A stretch of DNA of 23,026 bases, taken from the NCBI GenBank assembly GCA_035705985.1, contig DASSVP010000100.1, positions 1-23,026 on the forward strand, in the 5' to 3' direction. Below, in pieces: positions 1-6,733 of the stretch. A program made the position numbers and the translations under genes. Every line of letters begins with the position of its first letter. The stretch's first letter is position 1. The stretch comes from JACVRW01 sp035705985. GTDB lineage: Bacteria; Actinomycetota; Thermoleophilia; Solirubrobacterales; Thermoleophilaceae. A model generated the notes under the pieces. That model saw nothing but the letters and a program-made list of their open reading frames with translations, was not told the origin of the DNA and ran no database searches.

Positions 1-2
1 GC

Positions 3-764
3 AACAACGACGGCTACTACGCCTTCAGGCCGAGGCCGGGCCTGCGGTTCATCGTGCTCGACACGGTCACCGACGAGTGCGGCACGCCGTTCTGCTCCGA
101 GGGCTCGGTGGACGACACCCAGTTCTCATGGATGCGCGACGAGATCGCCGCCGCCGACGGCCGCGGCGAGTACGTGGTCGTGTTCGGTCACCACACGCTC
201 CGCACGATCCGCTTCCCGAGCGACGACCTCAGCGAGCATCCGCTCCACTTCGGCCAGCGCTTCGACCGCCGCAACCCCGCCAACCCGCAGACCCAGGCCG
301 GCGGCGAGACGCTCGAGGAGCTCTTCTGCGGATCGGACGCCGTGCTGGCGTACGTCGCGGGGCACGAGCACGGGAACTACGTGGAGCGCCACGACTGCGC
401 GGACGACGACCCGCCGCCGCCGAAGTGCCTGGCAGCGCCGGTGTGCCCGAACCCGCACTTCTGGCAGGTCTCGACGGCGGCGCACATCGACTGGCCGCAG
501 CAGGCGCGGATGATCGAGCTCGTGAAGCTCGGGCCGAACATGTCATTCGTCGTGACGATGCTCGACCACGACGGGCCCGCGAACCCCGGCGGTTCGCCGC
601 CGGGGCACGAGGACCAGGGCCACGCCCCCGACGACGTCCTGCGACTGGCCGGCATCGGCCGCGAGATCGCCTACAACGACTACCAGGGCGACCGCGCGGC
701 CCGGGGCGGCCGTCAGGACCGCAACGTCATCCTGCCGACGGACCGGCCGCCGCCGCTCCCTTAG
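3..764 (+). CDS. Metallophosphoesterase, C-terminal part (5' end outside window)
   Basis: The reading frame is open from the first bases of the window and ends at TAG 764; the in-frame GTG at 54 lies inside the domain, so the gene really begins upstream. The visible part has two calcineurin-like phosphoesterase signatures: FGHHTLRT (a GHH metal-ligand motif) and later AGHEHGN (the GHxH motif). The tail contains GIGREIAYNDYQGD followed by an Arg/Asp-rich stretch and a proline-rich end. This order resembles large secreted actinobacterial metallophosphoesterases (the TIGR03767-like group), but the N-terminal metal-binding blocks and any signal peptide are missing here. The substrate is unknown; such enzymes hydrolyse phosphomono- or diesters with a dinuclear metal centre. 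Its 3' end overlaps the convergent gene by 38 bp. Confidence 0.8.
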   Translation, partial: NNDGYYAFRPRPGLRFIVLDTVTDECGTPFCSEGSVDDTQFSWMRDEIAAADGRGEYVVVFGHHTLRTIRFPSDDLSEHPLHFGQRFDRRNPANPQTQAGGETLEELFCGSDAVLAYVAGHEHGNYVERHDCADDDPPPPKCLAAPVCPNPHFWQVSTAAHIDWPQQARMIELVKLGPNMSFVVTMLDHDGPANPGGSPPGHEDQGHAPDDVLRLAGIGREIAYNDYQGDRAARGGRQDRNVILPTDRPPPLP

Positions 765-1233
765 CGCTCTCGAAGGCCTCCGCCACGCCCTTGGCGTTCG
801 CGCCGGTTCCGGCCTCGAGCACGAACGGGACGCCGCGGACGGTGACCGTCACGGTCTTGCCGGCCGCCAGGCGCTTCACCTCGATCGAGTCCACGTCGCT
901 CAGCGGCGCCGAGCTCGTGAGCTCCTTCACGTCGCCGCCGAGGCCGAGCCCGATCGGCGAGCTGATCTTCAGCGCGAGCAGGCGCCGCTCCGTGATCGCC
1001 AGAGCCATCGGGTTTGGAAGCTCGAAGCCGGACTCCTCGGCGGCCGCCATGTTCTTCTCCTGCTTCTTGCCGCCGATCGTGCCGCCGACCAATCCCGCGA
1101 GCGCGCCGCCGCCGGCGGAGGCGTTCGACTGGGTCCATCCGCGCGGGCGAGCTACGAACGCGGCGAGCACTTCCTCGCCGTCCTCGAGGAACGGCGCTGT
1201 GCCGTCCTTGATCTTGGTCTCGGCACGGGCCAT
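727..1233 (-). CDS. PH-like domain protein with glycine-rich segment
   Basis: This is a 168-residue protein. The start is ATG at 1233, chosen because a strong Shine-Dalgarno AAGGAGG lies six bases upstream (1246-1240); the longer open frame upstream runs antisense through lutA and is not coding. Residues 1-35 are polar. Residues about 40-58 form a Gly/Ala-rich stretch (AGGGALAGLVGGTIGGKK) of glycine-zipper type. The second half (ALAITERRLLALKI ... VDSIEVKRL ... TVTVRGVPFVLEAG) has the beta-strand pattern of small bacterial PH-like (YokE/YcxB-type) domains, where 'T-x-x-R-L' is typical. No catalytic motif is seen. The C-terminus is Ala-rich. The gene is divergent from lutA with only 33 bp between start codons. 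The function is unknown; a membrane-associated or scaffold role is a guess. Confidence 0.7.
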   Translation of the reverse strand: MARAETKIKDGTAPFLEDGEEVLAAFVARPRGWTQSNASAGGGALAGLVGGTIGGKKQEKNMAAAEESGFELPNPMALAITERRLLALKISSPIGLGLGGDVKELTSSAPLSDVDSIEVKRLAAGKTVTVTVRGVPFVLEAGTGANAKGVAEAFESAKGAAAAGPSAG

Positions 1234-1266
1234 GTGATGCCTCCTTGTTGGGTAAGCCGATGCTAA

Positions 1267-1941
1267 GTGAGGGTCAGTCTGTTCGTCACCTGCTTCAACG
1301 ACACGCTGTTCCCGCAGACGGGCCGGGCCGTCGTGCGCCTGCTCGAGCGCCTCGACTGCGAGGTCGAGTTTCCGCTCGAGCAGACCTGCTGCGGGCAGAT
1401 GCACATGAACTCGGGCTACGCGCGCGAGGGCCTCGCGCTTGCGCGGCGCTTCGCGCGGGTGTTCGACGGCGCGGACGCGGTGGTCACGCCCTCGGCGTCC
1501 TGCGCAGGAATGCTCCGCAAGCAGCTCGAAACCGGCGGCCCGCCCGTCCACGAGCTCTCGCAGTTCCTCGTGGACGAGCTGGGCGTGGAGGACGTCGGGG
1601 CCCACTATCCACACCGCGTGACCTATCACCCGACCTGTCACTCGCTCCGGGAGCTCGACGTGGGCGACCGCCCCCTGCGGCTGCTGCGAGCGGTGAAGGG
1701 CATCGAGCTGGTGGAGCTGCCGCAGGCCGAGGAGTGCTGCGGCTTCGGGGGGACCTTCGCCGTGAAGAACGCAGAGGTGTCGTCCGCGATCCTCGCCGAC
1801 AAGGTGCGCGCCGTGCTCGACACGCAGGCCGAGGTGGTGTGCGCGGCCGACAACTCGTGCCTCATGCACATAGGCGGCGCGCTGTCGCGCCAGCGCACCG
1901 GTGTGCGGATCGCGCATCTGGCGGAGGTGCTGGCGTCGTGA
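1267..1941 (+). CDS. lutA: LutA-type lactate utilisation Fe-S/CCG protein
   Basis: This is a 224-residue protein of the LutA/YkgE family, one of three subunits that oxidise L-lactate to pyruvate in the cytoplasm. Two cysteine-rich CCG domains are visible: an N-terminal block (VTCFND near residue 8, then EQTCCGQMHMNSGY near 39-52) and a C-terminal block (TYHPTCHSLREL near 120, then EECCGFGGTFAVKN near 156). A final cysteine pair occurs at CAADNSCLMHIGG. The order fits the family well; the length is slightly under the usual 235-260. The start is GTG at 1267 with no clear ribosome site; ATG at 1260 is out of frame. The stop overlaps the start of the next gene in a GTGA junction (1938-1941), indicating translational coupling. 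No lactate permease or LldR-type regulator is visible nearby. Confidence 0.9.
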   Translation: MRVSLFVTCFNDTLFPQTGRAVVRLLERLDCEVEFPLEQTCCGQMHMNSGYAREGLALARRFARVFDGADAVVTPSASCAGMLRKQLETGGPPVHELSQFLVDELGVEDVGAHYPHRVTYHPTCHSLRELDVGDRPLRLLRAVKGIELVELPQAEECCGFGGTFAVKNAEVSSAILADKVRAVLDTQAEVVCAADNSCLMHIGGALSRQRTGVRIAHLAEVLAS

Positions 1942-4088
1942 GCTTCCAGGCCGCGGCGAAGGTCACGCTGCGCGACTCCCAGCTGCGCCGCAACCTCGCG
2001 AACGCGACGGGCACGATCCGGGCAAAGCGGGCGGCCGTGGTGGGCGAGCTGCCGGACTGGGAGCAGCTTCGCGAGGCAGGGCGGGCGCTCAAGGACGCCA
2101 CGCTCGGCGAGCTCGGCGAGCACCTCGACCGCCTCGAGGCCGCCGTGAGCGCCGCGGGAGGCCGGGTGCACTGGGCGCGCGACGGCGCTGAGGCGAACCG
2201 GATCGTGTGCGAGATCGCGCGGGCTCACGGCGTGGACGAGGTGGTGAAGGTCAAGTCGATCGTCACCGACGAGATCAAGCTGAACGAGGCACTCGCGTCC
2301 GCGGGCGTGCGGGCGGTGGAAACCGACCTGGCCGAGCTGATCATCCAGCTCGGCGACGACGTCCAGTCGCACATCCTGGTGCCGGCGATCCACAAGAACC
2401 GCGCCGAGATCAGGGAGCTGTTCGCGCGTGAGCTGGACCTGCCGGATCTCACCGACGAGCCGGCGGCGCTCGCCGAGGCCGCGCGGCTTCACCTGCGGCG
2501 CAAGTTCCTCGACGCGCGGATGGGCATCTCGGGCGCGAACTTCGCCGTGGCGGACACCGGCACCGTGTGCGTGGTCGAGTCCGAGGGGAACGGGCGGATG
2601 TGCACGACGCTCCCGGACGTGCTCGTCACGGTGATGGGCGTCGAGAAGCTCGTGCCGGGGTGGCGGGACATGGAGGTGTTCCTGCAGCTTCTGCCGCGCT
2701 CGTCCACCGGTGAGCGGATGAACCCGTACACGTCGTTCTGGACCGGCGTGCGGCCGGGCGACGGGCCCCGCGAGTTCCACCTCGTCCTGCTCGACAACGG
2801 CCGCACGGACGTGCTCGCCGACGAGGTCGGCCGCCAGGCGCTCCGCTGCATCCGCTGTTCGGCGTGCCTCAACGTGTGCCCCGTGTACTCGCGCACCGGC
2901 GGCCACGCGTACGAGTCGGTCTATCCCGGCCCGATCGGCGCGATCCTCACGCCGCAGCTGAAGCGGCTCGAGGAGTCGCGCTCGCTGCCCTACGCGTCGA
3001 GCCTGTGCGGGGCCTGCTACGAGGTGTGCCCGGTGCAGATCGACATACCGCGCGTGCTGGTGCACCTGCGCGGGCGCGTCGTGGAGAGCGAGCCGGCCTA
3101 CAAGCCGGAGAAGCTGGCGATGGCGGCGCTCCACCGAGCCTTCTCGTCACGCCGGGCGTACGAGCGGGCACAGCGAGCCGCGCGCGCGGCGTCGCGCCCG
3201 CTGGCGCGAGCCGGCCGGATCGAGCGGCTGCCGTGGCCGATGTCCGGCTGGACGGCGACCCGCGACCTGGCCCAGCCGCCCGCGGAGACCTTCCGGGAGT
3301 GGTGGAGGCGCGAGCGGGGTGGGGGCGACGGCGAGCCGGTTGCGGCGGAGACGCCCGCCGCGGCAACGACCGCCGGGCCCGCGCCGGCCGGGCCCGCGGC
3401 CGACGGTCCCGCAGGAGACGATCCCGCCCGGCCGGCACGGCCGGCGCCCAACCCGGGCGACGGCGCCCGCGAGGCGATCCTCGGCCGCATCCGTGCGGCC
3501 CTCGGTGACGGGGTCGCGGCCGTCGACATCCCACGCGCATACAGGCGCAGATCCGGGCTCTCCCGTGACGAGATCGTCGCGCTCTTCGCGGAACGGGTGA
3601 GCGACTATCGGGCGAGCGCACACAGGGTGGAGACGGGTGAGGGCGTCGCCGAGCTCGCTGGCCGGCTATGTAGTGAGCGAGGCGTTACGCGGGTGGTGGT
3701 TCCTGAGGGTCTGTCGTCGCAATGGCGCCCGCCGGAGATCGAGCTCGTCGAGGACGAGGCGCTCGGCGCGCGCGAGCTCGACGCGCTCGACGGCGCGCTC
3801 ACGGGGTGCGCGGCCGCAATCGCGGAGACGGGGACGTTCGTGCTCGACGGAGGCCCGGGACAGGGCCGCCGTGCGCTGACGCTCGTTCCGGACTACCACC
3901 TGTGCGTGGTGCGGGCGGACCAGATCGTCCAGCTGGTGCCCGAGGCGATCGAGGCGCTCGCCTCGTCCGTCGGCTACGGCCGCCCGCTCACGTTCGTGTC
4001 GGGCCCGTCCGCGACGTCGGACATCGAGCTCAACAGAGTCGAGGGCGTTCACGGCCCCCGTGAGCTCGATGTCGTGATCGTCGGGTAG
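1938..4088 (+). CDS. lutBC: LutB-LutC fusion, lactate oxidation iron-sulfur protein
   Basis: This is a 716-residue protein starting at GTG 1938, which overlaps the lutA stop. Residues 1-455 are LutB/YkgF: a LUD domain (SGANFAVADTGTVCVVESEGN near 195) and two 4Fe-4S motifs, CIRCSACLNVCP (near 304) and CGACYEVCP (near 358). Residues about 457-505 are a linker of Ala, Pro, Gly and Asp. Residues about 506-716 are LutC/YkgG: a helical start (AREAILGRIRAALGD) and a second LUD domain (AAIAETGTFVLDGG, then LVPDYHLCVVRADQIV and FVSGPSATSDIE). LutB and LutC are separate in Bacillus subtilis and E. coli; here all three Lut activities come from two coupled genes. The frame is intact across the junction, with no stop or restart, so this looks like a true fusion. 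The expected role is L-lactate oxidation. Confidence 0.93.
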   Translation: MSFQAAAKVTLRDSQLRRNLANATGTIRAKRAAVVGELPDWEQLREAGRALKDATLGELGEHLDRLEAAVSAAGGRVHWARDGAEANRIVCEIARAHGVDEVVKVKSIVTDEIKLNEALASAGVRAVETDLAELIIQLGDDVQSHILVPAIHKNRAEIRELFARELDLPDLTDEPAALAEAARLHLRRKFLDARMGISGANFAVADTGTVCVVESEGNGRMCTTLPDVLVTVMGVEKLVPGWRDMEVFLQLLPRSSTGERMNPYTSFWTGVRPGDGPREFHLVLLDNGRTDVLADEVGRQALRCIRCSACLNVCPVYSRTGGHAYESVYPGPIGAILTPQLKRLEESRSLPYASSLCGACYEVCPVQIDIPRVLVHLRGRVVESEPAYKPEKLAMAALHRAFSSRRAYERAQRAARAASRPLARAGRIERLPWPMSGWTATRDLAQPPAETFREWWRRERGGGDGEPVAAETPAAATTAGPAPAGPAADGPAGDDPARPARPAPNPGDGAREAILGRIRAALGDGVAAVDIPRAYRRRSGLSRDEIVALFAERVSDYRASAHRVETGEGVAELAGRLCSERGVTRVVVPEGLSSQWRPPEIELVEDEALGARELDALDGALTGCAAAIAETGTFVLDGGPGQGRRALTLVPDYHLCVVRADQIVQLVPEAIEALASSVGYGRPLTFVSGPSATSDIELNRVEGVHGPRELDVVIVG

Positions 4089-4093
4089 CGGGC

Positions 4094-4315
4094 CTAGCTC
4101 GGCTTCGGCCGGCGCTTCTTCACGAGCTTCGCGCGGCGCTCGGCGTCCGCCACATGGCGTGCCTCGTCGCGCTGACGCTCGTACGCCTCTCGTTCGATCC
4201 GGCCGGCCTTGCGCGCGTCAGCGTTGCGGCTGGCGACGCGGTCGGTCTCTTCCTTCCAGGCTCGCTCGCCGCGTGTCGACGAGGTCCAATCCGGCGGGAC
4301 GTTCGGCTTCGTCAT
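4094..4315 (-). CDS. Small charged hypothetical protein
   Basis: This is a 73-residue protein very rich in Arg, Lys, Glu and Asp, predicted to be largely helical (EREAYERQRDEARHVADAER), ending in the basic stretch KKRRPKPS. No known domain is recognised. It starts at ATG 4315, nine bases after the cold-shock gene stop on the same strand, so it is probably read from the same transcript. Only a weak GGCGG-like ribosome site precedes it. The 3' end lies 5 bp from the convergent lutBC stop. The basic tail could bind nucleic acid, which would suit a csp partner, but this is speculation. Confidence 0.6.
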   Translation of the reverse strand: MTKPNVPPDWTSSTRGERAWKEETDRVASRNADARKAGRIEREAYERQRDEARHVADAERRAKLVKKRRPKPS

Positions 4316-4324
4316 CCCAGCCGC

Positions 4325-4528
4325 CTAGAGCGGCTGGACGTTGACGGCCTTCGGGCCCTTGTCGCTCGGCTCGGCGTCGTACGAGACCTTGGCGCCCTCG
4401 GCGAGCGTCTTGAAGCCGTCGCCGGCGATGCCGGTGTGATGCACGAACAGGTCCTTGCCGACCTCGTCGGGTGTCACGAAGCCGAAGCCCTTGTCGTCAC
4501 TGAACCACTTCACGGTTCCAGTGGGCAT
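4325..4528 (-). CDS. csp: CspA-family cold-shock protein
   Basis: This is a 67-residue single cold-shock domain, the standard length for the family. It begins MPTGTVKWFSDDKGFGFV, containing RNP1 (KGFGFV, residues 13-18), and has RNP2 as LFVHH (residues 27-31). These surface motifs bind single-stranded RNA/DNA; the protein acts as a cytoplasmic RNA chaperone. The second RNP2 aromatic, usually Phe in VFVHF, is His here. The start is ATG 4528 with a strong ribosome site GGAGGT (4540-4535) six bases upstream. About 110 bp of leader separates it from the upstream gene and holds a GC hairpin. The downstream small charged protein gene is probably co-transcribed. Confidence 0.97.
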   Translation of the reverse strand: MPTGTVKWFSDDKGFGFVTPDEVGKDLFVHHTGIAGDGFKTLAEGAKVSYDAEPSDKGPKAVNVQPL

Positions 4529-4595
4529 GTTGTTACCTCCGGGGTGTTGGGTGCTGCGTACGCGGAGGTTGCTCTACGGGCGCTGGCACTTGGTC

Positions 4596-4613
4596 GCCGG
4601 GCGGAGGCCCGGC
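4596..4613 (-). other. GC-rich hairpin between the secreted-protein gene and csp
   Basis: This is a perfect 7-bp stem, GCCGGGC (4596-4602) with GCCCGGC (4607-4613), around a GGAG/CTCC tetraloop. It lies 25 bp after the secreted-protein stop (4639) and 68 bp before the csp start. No T-tract follows, so it is not a classical terminator. It may end the upstream transcript or form part of a structured cold-shock mRNA leader. The loop on the transcribed minus strand is CTCC, which is complementary to the csp ribosome site core GGAG. Confidence 0.45.
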
Positions 4614-4638
4614 CTTACAAGGGACCCTAGCACCGCAC

Positions 4639-4980
4639 CTACGGCAGCGTGAGCGCCCGCGAGAGATCGGCCGCGTGCACCGCCTCCACGCCGGTCGCGT
4701 CGGCGGCCGCCTCCGAGCGGGCGCCAACGACCACGATGCGGTACCCGAGCTCGTCGAAGTAGCGCACGTTGGTGCGCGCCTCGCGCGTGTCGCGCGGCAG
4801 CCGCACCTCGGCGTCGGCCTCCAGCAGACGCGGATCGACGAGCTCGCGCCCATGGTGGGCGGCGCCGGCATCGATGACCAGCGCCTTGCCCTGCGCTCCG
4901 CGGGACTCGGAGTCAGCTCCCGAGAGCGCGACAACCGCGGCGGCGGCGAAGGCGGTTACCATTCCGAGCAGTCCCGTCAT
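4639..4980 (-). CDS. Small secreted or membrane-anchored hypothetical protein
   Basis: This is a 113-residue protein. The N-terminus, MTGLLGMVTAFAAAAVVALSGADS, is a hydrophobic segment of about 18 residues like a signal peptide or anchor, without a lipobox cysteine. The rest is polar and has no recognised domain (ARTNVRYFDELGYRIVVVGARS is the most strand-like region). ATG 4980 is preferred; ATG 4992, which adds MHIR, is the alternative, but the predicted transcription start near 4984 would exclude it. A TTGACG-N17-TATTAT promoter lies directly upstream, which supports this being a real gene. It is divergent from the LacI-family regulator, and two ATACGTAT palindromes in the gap suggest that it is the regulator's target. 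The function is unknown. Confidence 0.6.
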   Translation of the reverse strand: MTGLLGMVTAFAAAAVVALSGADSESRGAQGKALVIDAGAAHHGRELVDPRLLEADAEVRLPRDTREARTNVRYFDELGYRIVVVGARSEAAADATGVEAVHAADLSRALTLP

Positions 4981-5001
4981 ACGTATGTGCATAATACGTA
5001 T
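4979..5001. promoter_or_regulatory. Twin ATACGTAT palindromes, probable LacI-family operators
   Basis: Two perfect 8-bp palindromes ATACGTAT occur at 4979-4986 (within the 10-bp palindrome CATACGTATG) and 4994-5001, spaced 15 bp centre to centre. They are A/T-rich with a central CG, the usual layout of LacI-family half-site junctions, and stand out in GC-rich DNA. They lie in the gap between the divergent lacI-like and secreted-protein genes. One overlaps the -10 of the minus-strand promoter and the other covers its predicted start point, so binding should repress that promoter. Confidence 0.6.
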
Positions 5002-5019
5002 GACGTACGGGATCGTCAA
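4991..5019 (-). promoter_or_regulatory. Predicted sigma70-type promoter for the secreted-protein gene
   Basis: On the minus strand, -35 TTGACG (5019-5014) and -10 TATTAT (4996-4991) each match consensus at five of six bases, with the ideal 17-bp spacer. The predicted start point near 4984 gives a leader of only about four bases before ATG 4980. On the plus strand the same A/T-rich centre reads CATAAT (4990-4995), a possible overlapping -10 for the lacI-like gene. Confidence 0.6.
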
Positions 5020-5022
5020 GCC

Positions 5023-6039
5023 ATGGCAGCATTCCCGCTCATCGAGCGCTCCGCCTACCAGTCCGCGACCAGCATCGACGTGGCGCGCTGCGCCGGCGTG
5101 TCGCAGTCCACGGTCTCGCTCGTGCTGTCGGGCAAGGCCCAGGGCAGGGTCTCCGAGGCGACCCAGGAACGGGTCCGGGAATGCGCCCGCGAGCTGTGCT
5201 ACCTCCCGAACGTCGCCGCGCAGACCCTGCGCCTGGGCACGTCGCGCGCCGTCGCGCTCCTGGTCCCGGACGTCACGAACCCGTTCTTCAGCCGCGTTCT
5301 TCGCGGCGCCCAGCGTGCGGCGCAGGCCGCCGGCTACACGGTCGCGCTTGTCGACACCGGGCGCGGACGCTGGGAGGAGCAGTCGTTCCAGGCGTTGCGC
5401 GCCGGGCCCGTGGACGGCTACCTGCTCTTCCAGGTCACCCCGCCCGACGAGCTCGCGCGCGACGAGCGCGTCGTCCTGATCGAGACCGAGGCGCCGAACC
5501 GGCCCTCCGTGCGCTTCGACATCGACGCCGGCGCCACCGCGGCGTTCGAGCACCTCGTCGAGCTGGGGCATCGCAGGATCGGCCACCTCGCCGCCGCCTG
5601 GGACGCGCCCACCTTCCACGCGCGCGAGGCGGCTCGGCGGCGCGTGCTCGGAGACGCCGGCATCGACCCCGGCGAGCAACCGCGCGTGACCACGCCGATC
5701 GGGATCGAGGACGCCCACGCGGCCGCCGGCGAGCTCCTCGCCACCGAGCCCACGGCGGTCTTCTGCGACGACGACTTCATCGCCGCCGGCCTCTACCTCG
5801 CGGCGCGCGACCAGGGCGTGCGGATCCCGGGCGAGCTGTCGGTTGTCGGCTTCGACGACATGGACTTCGCGCGCGTGCTCGAGCCGGCGCTCACGACGGT
5901 CGCGCTCGACGGAGAGCGGCTGGGCGAGACCGCATTCGACCTGCTCGAGGCTCGTCTGGCGGGCCGGAAGCCGCGGAAGCGGGTCGTGCTACCGGCCGAG
6001 CTGCTCGTCCGCGACTCGACGGCCGCGCCGAGGCGCTAG
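5023..6039 (+). CDS. LacI-family transcriptional regulator
   Basis: This is a 338-residue protein, the usual length for the family. Residues about 17-36 form the helix-turn-helix (SIDVARCAGVSQSTVSLVLS), followed by YLPN at 60-63 in the hinge region. From about residue 75 there is a periplasmic-binding-protein-like sensor domain (RAVALLVPDVTNPFFSRVLRG; later AVFCDDDFIAAGLY and LSVVGFDDMDFARVLEPALTTV). The start is ATG 5023; longer upstream frames would read through the operators. The ribosome site is weak. The effector is probably a small sugar-like metabolite, but nothing in the window identifies it: no sugar transporter or catabolic gene adjoins. It probably binds the twin ATACGTAT sites just upstream and controls the divergent secreted-protein gene and itself. 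The stop overlaps that of the convergent HAD gene in CTAG. Confidence 0.95.
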   Translation: MAAFPLIERSAYQSATSIDVARCAGVSQSTVSLVLSGKAQGRVSEATQERVRECARELCYLPNVAAQTLRLGTSRAVALLVPDVTNPFFSRVLRGAQRAAQAAGYTVALVDTGRGRWEEQSFQALRAGPVDGYLLFQVTPPDELARDERVVLIETEAPNRPSVRFDIDAGATAAFEHLVELGHRRIGHLAAAWDAPTFHAREAARRRVLGDAGIDPGEQPRVTTPIGIEDAHAAAGELLATEPTAVFCDDDFIAAGLYLAARDQGVRIPGELSVVGFDDMDFARVLEPALTTVALDGERLGETAFDLLEARLAGRKPRKRVVLPAELLVRDSTAAPRR

Positions 6040-6713
6040 TCCAGCGGCAGCTCTTCCTCGAGCGTCTCCAGCACGTGGTCGGCGCCCGCCTCGCGCAGCG
6101 CGTCAGCGTCGAAGTGCCCGGTCGCCACGGCGATCGCCGTGCAGTCCGCGGCGTGGGCCGCCTGGATGTCGAGCGGCGTGTCCCCGATCACGTAGATGTC
6201 GGTGTTCGGGACGTCCTGGCCGAGCATCGCCTCGCCGCGCTCGACCGCCCGCCGCACGATCGCCGGGCGGTCCACGCCGGCCGTCGCGTACGCGCCGAAC
6301 GTGAACCAGCGGTTGAGGTCGCCGCGGGCGAGCTTCACGTGCGCCGCGCCGTCGCCGTTGCCGGTGATCAGCCCGAGCAGGTGGCCGTCGCGGCTCAGCT
6401 GCCGCAGCCGCTCGGGCACACCGGGGAGCACCTTGTAGCCCTCGCTGGCGGCCACGGCCTCGGGGAGGTGCTCGAGACGCCGCTGGATCAGCTGCGCGAG
6501 CTCGCGCGGGGTCGGCCTCCGGTCCATCACGGCCTCGAAGGTCTTGGCACCCACGTCCGGATCGGTCATCCCGGCGTCGGTGAACTCGCCGATGTCGGCG
6601 GGGATCCCGTGGAGCTCCTCGAACGCCTGCCTCCAGGCCACGGCCCCCGCGCCGCCGGTGGAGACGAGCGTGCCGTCGATGTCGAACAGGAGGATCCGCG
6701 CGTCGTCGCCCAT
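6036..6713 (-). CDS. HAD-superfamily hydrolase (phosphoglycolate-phosphatase-like)
   Basis: This is a 225-residue protein with all four HAD motifs: DIDGT (Asp11 nucleophile, Asp13 acid/base), LITGN with the motif II Thr near 117, a motif III Lys near 127 (VKLARGDL), and GDTPLDIQAA near 177-186 with the acidic pair. A helical cap lies between motifs I and II (about residues 20-90), as in subclass I HAD enzymes of the Gph/beta-phosphoglucomutase group. It is a cytoplasmic, Mg2+-dependent phosphatase of uncertain substrate. The start is ATG 6713; the open frame upstream runs antisense through the antiporter gene's 3' end. No good ribosome site is seen. It lies 20 bp downstream of the antiporter stop on the same strand and may share its transcript. 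Confidence 0.93.
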   Translation of the reverse strand: MGDDARILLFDIDGTLVSTGGAGAVAWRQAFEELHGIPADIGEFTDAGMTDPDVGAKTFEAVMDRRPTPRELAQLIQRRLEHLPEAVAASEGYKVLPGVPERLRQLSRDGHLLGLITGNGDGAAHVKLARGDLNRWFTFGAYATAGVDRPAIVRRAVERGEAMLGQDVPNTDIYVIGDTPLDIQAAHAADCTAIAVATGHFDADALREAGADHVLETLEEELPLD

Positions 6714-6733
6714 CGCGGGAGGATACGGCGTGG

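Noticed and set aside
77..1237. Long Arg/Ala-rich plus-strand frame across the phosphoesterase and PH-like genes
   Set aside because: It is a shadow frame: highly Arg/Pro/Ala-rich with no domain, overlapping two genes with recognisable motifs.
1638..3134. 498-codon minus-strand frame inside lutA/lutBC
   Set aside because: It is antisense to clear LutA and LutB motifs; the His/Arg/Leu-rich composition is typical of the opposite strand of GC-rich genes.
3361..3460. Repetitive Ala/Gly/Pro codons in the lutBC linker as a possible tandem repeat or frameshift
   Set aside because: No regular unit length is seen and the frame stays open into a good LutC domain, so it is an ordinary flexible linker.
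4097..4116. Small hairpin with a TTCG loop just after the lutBC stop
   Set aside because: Only four pairs plus a wobble are possible and no T-tract follows; it is also coding on the other strand, so it is too weak to call a terminator.
6036..6039. CTAG overlap of the lacI-like and HAD stop codons
   Set aside because: Convergent TAG stops sharing CTAG are common in compact genomes; nothing more is implied.
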